Assembly: GCA_021776465.1 (NCBI GenBank)
Contig: JAJFFU010000050.1
Coordinates: 1 to 35,427, forward strand
Reading direction: 5' to 3'
Length of the DNA: 35,427 nt
Origin: Parvularculaceae bacterium
GTDB taxonomy: Bacteria; Pseudomonadota; Alphaproteobacteria; Caulobacterales; Parvularculaceae
Shown: in pieces, positions 16,080-22,717 of the stretch
Layout: every line of letters starts with the position of its first letter
Numbering within the stretch: position 1 is the first letter of the stretch
Made by a program: the position numbers and the translations under genes
The notes under the pieces: model-generated
Databases searched by the model: none
What the model was told of the DNA's origin: nothing
The model's input: the letters and a program-made list of their open reading frames with translations, nothing else

Positions 16080-16649
16080 TTAATCACATTTGTGCGACTT
16101 GAGATATTCAATTGCACATTCTAATAATTCTATATTGTCTTTAAATTTTCCAATTCCCGTATTGCAAGAATGACATAGGAGTGCACGAATCTTTCCAGTA
16201 GTATGACAATGATCTATACACAATCGGCAGATTTCTCCATCTCGCCTAGACTTTCTAGTTTCAGGTTTATTGCAAATTGCGCATAAATTATTTTGGTTAG
16301 TCTTTAGATTTTCAAATTGTTCTAAAGAACAGCCTAGTTTTCTAAGAGACTCTGAAATACTATTTTTTCGCCAATTCTTTTTTCGTTGATTAGCCTCATA
16401 AGTTAAATATTTTTCCGGATTTTTTTTTCTATCATTTCTTTGCCACTCATTTCTTTTTCCTGGATTATTTTCACGCCATTTTTTAGAGTATTCCACTTTA
16501 TACTCCATATTTTTTTCGTTCCAGCGTTTATCTTTTTCCTTTTTGCATAATCGACATCTTAAAGTATATCCAGATTTGGCTGATTTATTATTTTCCTTAA
16601 TAATATTTTCTAATTCTAATACTCCATGTTTCTTACAAGTTTTTTCCAT
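16080..16649 (-). CDS. HNH / endonuclease VII-like free-standing endonuclease
   Basis: The start is ATG 16649 with AAGGAG seven bases before it, giving 189 residues; a longer frame to 16679 lacks this. The C-terminal third has CAIC (123-126), IDHCHTTGKIRALLCHSCN (about 145-163) and GIGKFKDN, the zinc-bound beta-beta-alpha metal fold of recombination endonuclease VII and homing HNH enzymes. The N-terminal 110 residues are Lys/Arg/Asn-rich, with a further CRLC pair near residue 32. It has its own promoter and interrupts the conserved order between tail genes, as expected for a selfish homing endonuclease; Holliday-junction resolution is the alternative. Confidence 0.88.
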   Translation of the reverse strand: MEKTCKKHGVLELENIIKENNKSAKSGYTLRCRLCKKEKDKRWNEKNMEYKVEYSKKWRENNPGKRNEWQRNDRKKNPEKYLTYEANQRKKNWRKNSISESLRKLGCSLEQFENLKTNQNNLCAICNKPETRKSRRDGEICRLCIDHCHTTGKIRALLCHSCNTGIGKFKDNIELLECAIEYLKSHKCD

Positions 16650-16678
16650 TTTTAGCTCCTTATGTTTAAAGAAGCTCA

Positions 16679-16707
16679 ATATTAAGGGTTTAACCTGCTA
16701 GTGTCAA
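16679..16707 (-). promoter_or_regulatory. Consensus sigma70 promoter for the HNH gene
   Basis: On the minus strand TTGACA (16702-16707), a 17-bp spacer and TAATAT (16679-16684) make a near-perfect promoter in the short gap before the HNH gene. The predicted start near 16672 is about 23 bases before the ATG. This lets the gene be expressed independently of late transcription. Confidence 0.8.
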
Positions 16708-16717
16708 GGCCTCCAAC

Positions 16718-17425
16718 CTATGGTCTCCACCCCTTACCAAGGTTGACGTCCCCCCAACTAAACCCGCCTCCGCCTCTAGCAAGAATAGTCTGCTTTTTAG
16801 CAGACAAATCAGGAGGAGTAACGTACATAAGCTTGCGCTGATATTGCTTAAGAATTAGATCAGACTGAGGATTAAACTCTACACCAAATTCTGAGCACAT
16901 ATATTGGGCTAAGGCATACCTGAGATATTCGATATAGGACCGGTCATATATGGTTTCCATATCAGTATCTAAGTCAACGTCTGTTAAAAAGAACTTACCG
17001 AAAATCTTGATAGGAAACTCGCCCTCTGGCAAGAAGTACATATATAGATCACCGCCATTACGCTTACGATTAAACGTATAACTAAATGGTAATGAACTAA
17101 TGTTATCTACCCGTGCTGACCCAAAGTAATTACGTTGTGTGACATATTCCATTGGATAACGAACGACATCTAAGTTAAATGTCACGCTTTCAATAGCGGC
17201 ACAGTGTTCAATAAAATACTTTTCTTGACCGGGAGTGGTTACAAGGGTTTCATCGTATTCGTAGTAGGGAACTAATTCGGTTTCAATTTGTTTGAAGTCT
17301 AAAAGCGCATTAAGCATATTTAGACCGTCAGTAATTTGGTCACCTGTAACGGTTTGCAGATTTCTAGCGACAATTCCAGATAGATACCAGGCTCGCGTTA
17401 TCAGGGTCTGAGCTAACATCGTCAT
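16718..17425 (-). CDS. P22 gp4-like tail accessory / head-completion protein
   Basis: 235 residues, with a GGAGG site eight bases before ATG 17425. The N-terminal helices (AQTLITRAWYLSGIVAR, ITDGLNMLNALLDFKQIETE) and the C-terminal pattern IEYLRYALAQYMCSEFGVEF with DLILKQYQRKL match the gp4-like connector proteins that bind below the portal ring. The role is to extend the neck and receive the gp10-like hub. It is separated from that hub gene by the HNH insertion. Family placement is by pattern and gene order. Confidence 0.8.
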   Translation of the reverse strand: MTMLAQTLITRAWYLSGIVARNLQTVTGDQITDGLNMLNALLDFKQIETELVPYYEYDETLVTTPGQEKYFIEHCAAIESVTFNLDVVRYPMEYVTQRNYFGSARVDNISSLPFSYTFNRKRNGGDLYMYFLPEGEFPIKIFGKFFLTDVDLDTDMETIYDRSYIEYLRYALAQYMCSEFGVEFNPQSDLILKQYQRKLMYVTPPDLSAKKQTILARGGGGFSWGDVNLGKGWRP

Positions 17426-17447
17426 AAGACGCCCTCCCTGGCTAATG

Positions 17448-17473
17448 AAGGGCCACCATCCGTAGCGGCCCTT
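17448..17473 (-). other. Intercistronic hairpin, gp4-like gene leader
   Basis: A 7-bp perfect stem (AAGGGCC at 17448-17454 with GGCCCTT at 17467-17473) has a 12-base loop in the gap between two late genes. Only TT follows in the direction of transcription, so it is not a convincing terminator. It may protect or process mRNA. Confidence 0.6.
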
Positions 17474-17483
17474 ATGCTATAGA

Positions 17484-18275
17484 TTAAACAGCAAATTTAT
17501 AACCTAGAACACCAAGATCGTAAGCGCCAGCACTTACTTTGGCTTCAATGGTCGGTACACCAGTATCAAGACCAACAGGACATTCGAAATTAACAAATGT
17601 ATCAGCGGTTCCAGTTGCTACTGTCGCTACTACTTGAATAGTATCACCACTACCACCGAATCTTTTTGCATTAAAAGTATCCGCGGCAGCATTTGCAGCA
17701 AAATCCAATAAGAACATACCAATAGCATCTGCTTGAGGTGGGATTGCTTCAGATACGTCAGTATCGTTATATGAAGTATTAACACCAGAAGCCGCAACTA
17801 TGATTCTCAAATCATAAGTCCAAGTTCTTAAGTTACCACTTCCAGTCATAACACCTTTAAGGAAATCAGATGTACCATCACTAGCCATCCAACCTAGCAA
17901 CCGATAGGAATCATATCCTAAAGGCATTAAAGGTTGAGAGTTAGTAGCTAGTGTAAGAATACCAGCAGTTTCTTTATAACCTTGAGAGTCTGAAATTAGA
18001 TAAACAGCATATAAGGTACTTGCTGCTAAAGAACCTGTATCCAAACCATTTACACCGTTTACTGTAGCATCTACCACTAAAGGCGCTGCTTCAGTTTGGT
18101 TTTCAGCATTAGGAAACGCCGCACCTAAAACCATATCAACATTGTTATCTGCATCACGACACATACCAGCAGAAATATCCACTTTGCTATCTGGTGTCGT
18201 TGCATTATTAGAAAGTTTTAATCCATACATCGCCAAAGGAGGCAAATTGATGATTGATTCAACTTGATTAGCCAT
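17484..18275 (-). CDS. Putative capsid decoration / head protein (263 aa)
   Basis: 263 residues, Ala/Thr/Asp-rich, with beta-type segments such as VDMVLGAAFPNAEN, LAASTLYAVYLISDSQGYKE and YRLLGWMASDG. I cannot name the family, but similar sequences often follow coat genes in podoviruses. It lies directly downstream of the coat gene, separated by a stable UUCG hairpin. A decoration or head-fibre role is inferred. Confidence 0.7.
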   Translation of the reverse strand: MANQVESIINLPPLAMYGLKLSNNATTPDSKVDISAGMCRDADNNVDMVLGAAFPNAENQTEAAPLVVDATVNGVNGLDTGSLAASTLYAVYLISDSQGYKETAGILTLATNSQPLMPLGYDSYRLLGWMASDGTSDFLKGVMTGSGNLRTWTYDLRIIVAASGVNTSYNDTDVSEAIPPQADAIGMFLLDFAANAAADTFNAKRFGGSGDTIQVVATVATGTADTFVNFECPVGLDTGVPTIEAKVSAGAYDLGVLGYKFAV

Positions 18276-18298
18276 ATTTATAACCTCGTTATTTTATA

Positions 18299-18314
18299 GC
18301 GCTCCGAAGAGCGC
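18299..18314 (-). other. UUCG tetraloop hairpin after the coat gene
   Basis: On the minus strand GCGCTC-TTCG-GAGCGC forms an extra-stable C(UUCG)G tetraloop hairpin. No T run follows, so it is not a terminator. It sits between the coat stop and the next ribosome site and may stabilise the coat message 3' end. Confidence 0.7.
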
Positions 18315-18327
18315 ATATCATTAATTG

Positions 18328-19644
18328 TTAGCCTTGAGACAATGGTACCAAAATACGCATTGAGTATTCAGGAACAATAACAGAACCATGAACCTCATCA
18401 TAAATCATACCAGTTTGGTTTTGCCCGAAGAGTGAACCATAGGTCAAACGCAATGAAGCACCAGTATCTGGATCATGCTCATTAGCAGTATCATATGGTT
18501 TTTGTTCTGGCAAACGAGGCATCGCTACATAGAATGCTTCTCCACCTAACACACCACCGCATCGGTGAGATGGGAAGGTAGTCAATTGCATACCAGCAGC
18601 AATAGCATTGTTCAAGTTTTGATCTCTACCACCAGCCCAGTTTAGCGCAGGGAAGAAATTAAGCACTACATTACCTGACCCATCAGCAGCAGCATTCGCA
18701 GTTGCACGAATTTGTACAGGGTTAGCAGAGGGCTCGTGACCAATGAACGTCAAATAACGCATATTTGGCTGACCAGAAACGCCATCAGCAAATTGGAACA
18801 TATCACCAGAGAAAACTGCGTTAGCATCACTAAGAGTGGCACCACTTACAGTCATTTGTGTGACATTTTGACCAGTAGGATCATTTACAGAAACTACTGT
18901 TAATGTTTGACCCAACACGCCTGTGTTACCAGATACGTGAAGAGGCATTAAGTTGGATTGGTAGTATTCAACTGGAGGTGTTCCCCACTCACCGATTTCC
19001 CAAGACATCGCGATGTCATCATTTCGGCGTGGTACGAATTGGTTGATACCGTTACCAACTACGCTAGGAACAACAGTATCAGGTAGATACACTTTCATTC
19101 CTTCAGCTACTGCACCGTAGTTTTTGAACAACATGTGCATTTGAGCAAGTTGGTTGAATGAACTAATTGCAGTTGAACCATTACCAAAGAAACGATAAGG
19201 ACCAGAGAATGTATTCACAGTTTGATCTAATTGTGAAACAACACTGGAATCCCAGTTTTTCGCAACGTTTGCTTCAACACGTGTCGCCAATTCAGCAATG
19301 AAAGACTTACCGAAGACACGCATGTAGTCTTCTTCGCCTTTTTCCAAGTTGAAGATACGTTGTTGAGCGGTTACAGCAAAGGAGCTGTTGTTAGCCTGAT
19401 CGGCAACCAAGTTTTGTACACGCTGTACAGCTGGTTGGAAATCAGCGACCAATCCGGCAGAAGTAACTGCACGAGGTGGTAAATCGAATGTTACAGTTGA
19501 ACCCAAGTTAGCTTCAATCTTATCGAAGTCTTTAAACTTCATATTTGCTGTTGCTAAATGAGCACATAAGTTTTGCAATAATGCCAAACTTGATCGTTGG
19601 TAAGTTTGTACCGTTTGTAAAATATTATTAGGAAAAACAGCCAT
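18328..19644 (-). CDS. Major capsid protein (P22 coat-like)
   Basis: 438 residues. The N-terminal helices and EANLGSTVTFDLPPRAVTS lead into a central beta region (AVQRVQNLVADQANNSSFAV, then MKVYLPDTVVPSVVGNG). Near the C-terminus are LSQG and a segment TGASLRLTYGSLFGQNQTGM. Length, position after the scaffold and before gp4/gp10-like genes, and a TVVSVNDPTG-type inserted domain fit P22-type HK97-fold coats. It carries its own leader hairpin and a G-rich ribosome site (GGGGGCCAGG). Exact family membership needs a profile search. Confidence 0.85.
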   Translation of the reverse strand: MAVFPNNILQTVQTYQRSSLALLQNLCAHLATANMKFKDFDKIEANLGSTVTFDLPPRAVTSAGLVADFQPAVQRVQNLVADQANNSSFAVTAQQRIFNLEKGEEDYMRVFGKSFIAELATRVEANVAKNWDSSVVSQLDQTVNTFSGPYRFFGNGSTAISSFNQLAQMHMLFKNYGAVAEGMKVYLPDTVVPSVVGNGINQFVPRRNDDIAMSWEIGEWGTPPVEYYQSNLMPLHVSGNTGVLGQTLTVVSVNDPTGQNVTQMTVSGATLSDANAVFSGDMFQFADGVSGQPNMRYLTFIGHEPSANPVQIRATANAAADGSGNVVLNFFPALNWAGGRDQNLNNAIAAGMQLTTFPSHRCGGVLGGEAFYVAMPRLPEQKPYDTANEHDPDTGASLRLTYGSLFGQNQTGMIYDEVHGSVIVPEYSMRILVPLSQG

Positions 19645-19654
19645 CCTGGCCCCC

Positions 19655-19672
19655 TTAATGAATAATCATTAA
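19655..19672 (-). other. Hairpin just upstream of the coat ribosome site
   Basis: TTAATGA and TCATTAA (7 bp) flank a 4-base loop, ending about 10 bases from the coat ATG. It borders the ribosome site, so it may affect translation or mark a processed 5' end. It is AT-rich and only moderately stable. Confidence 0.5.
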
Positions 19673-19703
19673 AACCAAGGATAATGTTGCCGACCTGAGA
19701 AAA

Positions 19704-20492
19704 TTAAGTTCTGTATTTAGCTTTTAGTTCTCTCATGCTTGGCACTTGCCCACTATCCGTACCTGTAGTAGAAGGTCGCAATTGGGACAATGGTTCATTT
19801 GGCAGTCTTACTCTCGTAGCATCTTCATTTTGTTTTATTGAAGCTGCTAACCTTTGGGCCTGTTTAATCGCATCGTTTGGCGACATATAACTCAAACTTT
19901 CCAGTTGAGCCATTTTGAATCTGTCCTTCCCTAACTCATATAAAACATCCGCAGAGTTTTCTATGTGCTCAGCTAAAAGCTGAACGGTGTTAGGAAATCT
20001 TCCAAACTCAATATCACCGGTGACTTGATCAAAGTCTTCATACTTCTCTTTACCTGCTTCAATTTTACTCAGAAACTTATTCACAATTCCTTGTGCTTGT
20101 TCCTGCTGACTTTTTTGAAGATTCTCTTGCTCCCAAGCTTCACGTTGTCGGCGAGATTCTTCCGCCACAATTTGACGTATCTGATCATTGTTAGATTGGT
20201 AAGTATTTTGATAATTCTGGCCATTCTCTCCCTGATTGGTCTGAGTTTGGTTAAAATTATCCCCATACTTTTTCTGAGCATATTCAGGCTGTTCTGTACG
20301 TAATCTACGATCTCGTTCCACAGCTTCTGTTTTTGCTCGTTTAACAATGTCATTTACATCGCCTTGAGTAAATGTTTTTTCACTAACTACATCAGAAGAG
20401 GGAGTGGGTGTACTCACTTCCGCCGACGGAGTTAACACAGGTGTTGATGAAGACACATCTTGACCCGAGTTCATTCCAGTTGAACTATCCAT
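19704..20492 (-). CDS. Scaffolding protein
   Basis: 262 residues, highly charged and helical. A disordered Ser/Thr/Pro-rich N-terminus (1-40) is followed by a Gln/Asn/Glu-rich coiled-coil zone (about 80-140) and a region EKYEDFDQVTGDIEFGRFP, then TVQLLAEHIENSADVLYELG and MSPNDAIKQAQRLAASIKQN. The short C-terminal MRELKAKYRT helix is basic, as in scaffolds that contact the coat protein. It lies directly before the coat gene in transcription order. The role is to direct procapsid assembly and then leave. Confidence 0.85.
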   Translation of the reverse strand: MDSSTGMNSGQDVSSSTPVLTPSAEVSTPTPSSDVVSEKTFTQGDVNDIVKRAKTEAVERDRRLRTEQPEYAQKKYGDNFNQTQTNQGENGQNYQNTYQSNNDQIRQIVAEESRRQREAWEQENLQKSQQEQAQGIVNKFLSKIEAGKEKYEDFDQVTGDIEFGRFPNTVQLLAEHIENSADVLYELGKDRFKMAQLESLSYMSPNDAIKQAQRLAASIKQNEDATRVRLPNEPLSQLRPSTTGTDSGQVPSMRELKAKYRT

Positions 20493-20702
20493 AATTGCTT
20501 CCTTGCTATTAACCCCGCAACGGTAAATGGCATTATTGCCGCCCTACATAACGTCTAGGTCCCGTACTATTTCCGCGTAACCGTAATTTCCTCTATTAAC
20601 GCAAGAGTCTCGGTACTTCCATTTCAACCATCCTGGCTTAAATGTTTTATAAGTACATTTGAGATTTTATTATACACATTTTTGATGTCAATAAAAATCA
20701 TT
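20493..20702 (-). promoter_or_regulatory. Long leader with candidate promoter for the scaffold-coat unit
   Basis: This 210-base gap has no credible gene. On the minus strand TATAAT (20669-20674) lies 17 bases from TTTTTA (20692-20697), a weak -35. A TTGACA at 20686-20691 is only 11 bases away and so wrongly spaced. From there an about 170-base leader runs to the scaffold ATG, with a short GGCA/TGCC hairpin near 20530 and an 11-codon frame of doubtful value. Confidence 0.4.
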
Positions 20703-20726
20703 AAAAAAGCCTCAATTAAGAGGCTT
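20703..20726 (-). terminator. Intrinsic terminator after the 326-residue protein gene
   Basis: AAGCCTC (20707-20713) and GAGGCTT (20720-20726) pair around a 6-base loop. On the minus strand T residues follow the stem (TTTTTTAA). It should end or reduce transcription between the portal-side genes and the scaffold-coat unit, so that the latter uses its own promoter. Confidence 0.75.
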
Positions 20727-20751
20727 TGAGTAAATAATATACTACATACTA

Positions 20752-21732
20752 TTAAGATAATTGATGTAGAAGTCCGCTGATGACAATATCACCGGCAGTA
20801 TAGTCAGCAGATCCGCCCTGATACTGGACAATTAAATTTTCACCAGAAACTGTCGGTGTTCCAATCCCTGCCGTTACAGGAAATGGTAACGCAGTATCAC
20901 CCCATCGCGCATTAGGTAAAGATTGAAGATTGGCAGCTGGTATAATTGAATATATACTCGTTCCATCAGTAAATTGAAGGTTACGATCCCCACCACCACC
21001 ACTGAAATCTGTGCCATCCGAACTGATATTCAATTCTAATATTTCAAAAGTGACACCTACTCCCGCAGTCACCAGGGTATTAAATCCACCTGCAATCAAA
21101 TCATCCCAACTAGCAGTTACTCGGAATGCTTGAAGATCAGAAGCAAGACCCGCAGATTTGTCAGAAACTTGGATGTATAGATTTGATGAAACGACGGGTG
21201 AAGGTAAATGAAAAGTAGTATTTGCTTCGATTGGATCCACTAAAACTGTAGCTACTGCTTGGTTAGTATTTTCAGAACATTCAATCTCAGCGCGACCTTT
21301 ATCGGTACCACTTGGGTATAGAATATATTTACCTTGAGTGCCATCAAGACCCGCTTGGAAACTACCAGCATTAATCGCAATAGCAGGATCATCTTTGATA
21401 ACACCATCAGTGGAAGCATATACCGCTACATGATCAACGCTAACAGGAAGCTCTACGTTTCCTTCTGATAGGTCTTGTTCTAAAGTAATAACGCCGTTGT
21501 TAATTTGAACTTTTAATACTGCCAAATCACCAGCATTATCATCAGTTTCACTGGCATTATATTTAACATGGATTTCATCTTCGGGACTTAGATCATAACC
21601 TTGAAGATCTGAAAACTTTAAATAACCAGCAGCTGTGATGGTTGTCAAGTCATCAGTTACTTTCATCATTTTAAGATTAGGAGTCACGCCCGTATTAGCA
21701 GCAATAGGGAGGGGTAATTGTAATATAGCCAT
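20752..21732 (-). CDS. Virion-associated protein of the head module (326 aa)
   Basis: 326 residues, acidic and beta-rich. The N-terminal stretch KVTDDLTTITAAGYLKFSDL resembles a start motif (DTLATVTAAGYL-like) that I associate with several podovirus virion proteins. The rest has beta repeats (GVITLEQDLSEG, VELPVSVDHVAVYASTDGV) and an acidic Gly-rich turn (SGGGGDRN). AAAGGA precedes the ATG. It lies between portal-linked small genes and the scaffold, and a head or head-fibre role is inferred. Confidence 0.65.
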   Translation of the reverse strand: MAILQLPLPIAANTGVTPNLKMMKVTDDLTTITAAGYLKFSDLQGYDLSPEDEIHVKYNASETDDNAGDLAVLKVQINNGVITLEQDLSEGNVELPVSVDHVAVYASTDGVIKDDPAIAINAGSFQAGLDGTQGKYILYPSGTDKGRAEIECSENTNQAVATVLVDPIEANTTFHLPSPVVSSNLYIQVSDKSAGLASDLQAFRVTASWDDLIAGGFNTLVTAGVGVTFEILELNISSDGTDFSGGGGDRNLQFTDGTSIYSIIPAANLQSLPNARWGDTALPFPVTAGIGTPTVSGENLIVQYQGGSADYTAGDIVISGLLHQLS

Positions 21733-21765
21733 TTAATTTATTCCTTTAAATTATGGTAATTTATT

Positions 21766-21933
21766 TTAGTAGCCGCCTTCAGGACGAGGATTCATTTTTT
21801 TGCTCCAGTCACCTTTAGATGTCCACTTCATTTTACCGCTATGACCTGCAACATCTTTTCTGTCTTCTTTTTTTTGAAGAACTCTTTCAATGCCACGATC
21901 TCTAAGATGGTCGTTGTTTTTATGTTTAGCCAT
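21766..21933 (-). CDS. Small basic hypothetical protein (55 aa)
   Basis: The frame encodes 55 residues starting MAKHKNNDHLRDRGIERVLQ and ending SKKMNPRPEGGY, with a Gly-His-Ser-Gly turn in the middle. An AAGGAGGGG site precedes the ATG. It is strongly basic and lacks membrane segments. Unrecognised; small basic proteins of this size often lie near phage portal genes. Confidence 0.65.
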   Translation of the reverse strand: MAKHKNNDHLRDRGIERVLQKKEDRKDVAGHSGKMKWTSKGDWSKKMNPRPEGGY

Positions 21934-21998
21934 TTTTCCCCTCCTTGGGATTTATTTATAATTAGTAATTTTGACAAAAATTTGTTAATAGGGAAAGC

Positions 21999-22412
21999 TC
22001 AACGTTTTCTAAGCTTGGATAACGTTTTTGCGAGATCAGCCCGTCTCTCTGTTTTTTCTCCAAATTTCCCAGATGCAGCTTTTTTAATAAATGATTTCTT
22101 AATCTTACCGGTTTGTTTATCATAGCCGCCGTGTTCTTTAGCAGTGCGTGTTAAACTTCCTTTATGTTTGACCGCACCTTGGATCCAATCTTTAGCCATT
22201 TTAGGTTTCCTTTTCCAATTTATTCTATCTTTTAAAATCCACCAACTAATATATGTACATAGTGTAGCATTAACCACATGCCAAATTATCATTAAATTCG
22301 GACTATTCTTTACATATTCCCAGTCGCCTATATCCATAATTTGGATAAAATCATAAATCAGAAATGCTACGGCGCCATCTATAAAATTAGTCTTTACGCT
22401 TGTAGGCTTCAT
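21999..22412 (-). CDS. Membrane protein fused to a small basic phage domain
   Basis: From ATG 22412 the frame gives 137 residues. Residues about 11-30 and 41-63 are hydrophobic and probably span the membrane. The last 66 residues start MAKDWIQGAVKHKGSLTRTA and look like a small stand-alone phage protein often seen near portals, with a Lys/Arg-rich tail. That methionine (ATG 22199) has AAAGGAAA before it and could be a real internal start. So the region may be one fusion gene, or two in-frame products from nested starts. A TTG at 22454 is a weaker upstream start. Confidence 0.6.
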   Translation of the reverse strand: MKPTSVKTNFIDGAVAFLIYDFIQIMDIGDWEYVKNSPNLMIIWHVVNATLCTYISWWILKDRINWKRKPKMAKDWIQGAVKHKGSLTRTAKEHGGYDKQTGKIKKSFIKKAASGKFGEKTERRADLAKTLSKLRKR

Positions 22413-22524
22413 TATAAACTTCAGAAATAACTTCTTTAGAGTTTTGATCGCCAATCACACCTCTTACATTAGCTTCAAGTTGCCTTTCCGACCATCCATA
22501 ATGCTTTTTAATATCAGCCATTTT
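22387..22524 (-). CDS. Small hypothetical protein downstream of the portal (45 aa)
   Basis: From ATG 22524 (ATGGCTGA overlap with the previous stop) the frame encodes MADIKKHYGWSERQLEANVR and a Glu/Lys tail. An alternative ATG at 22599, with AAAGGA before it, would add 25 basic residues lying out of frame over the Gln-rich gene. The start choice is uncertain. No family recognised. Confidence 0.5.
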   Translation of the reverse strand, partial: KMADIKKHYGWSERQLEANVRGVIGDQNSKEVISEVYNEAYKRKD

Positions 22525-22717
22525 GTCGTTTTTGATGTTGTACATGCTGACTTTGCTCTTGCTGCGCATTACGTTGGGTACTCTGCGTCGTGTTGTCATT
22601 TTGTCTATTCCTTTGTTCAAAAAAACCAAAACTTGCTCGTAAATATTCTAAACTCATGCCAACAGTACGTTGTTGTTTAGATTGTTCGTTGTACGCGTTT
22701 AAATTGCCATCAAACAT
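22514..22717 (-). CDS. Gln/Asn-rich small protein coupled to the portal gene
   Basis: The ATG at 22717 overlaps the portal stop as TAATG, so it is probably translated by the same ribosomes. It has 67 residues; the first 33 are ordinary (MFDGNLNAYNEQSKQQRTVG, SLEYLRASFGFF) and the rest is very rich in Gln, Asn and Arg. Unrecognised. A head-joining or portal-linked role is only suggested by coupling. Confidence 0.6.
   Translation of the reverse strand: MFDGNLNAYNEQSKQQRTVGMSLEYLRASFGFFEQRNRQNDNTTQSTQRNAQQEQSQHVQHQKRQNG

Noticed and set aside
20675-20697. TTGACA next to TATAAT as a strong scaffold promoter
   Set aside because: The spacing is 11 bases, too short for sigma70. Only a weak -35 sits at 17 bases, so the promoter is listed with low confidence.
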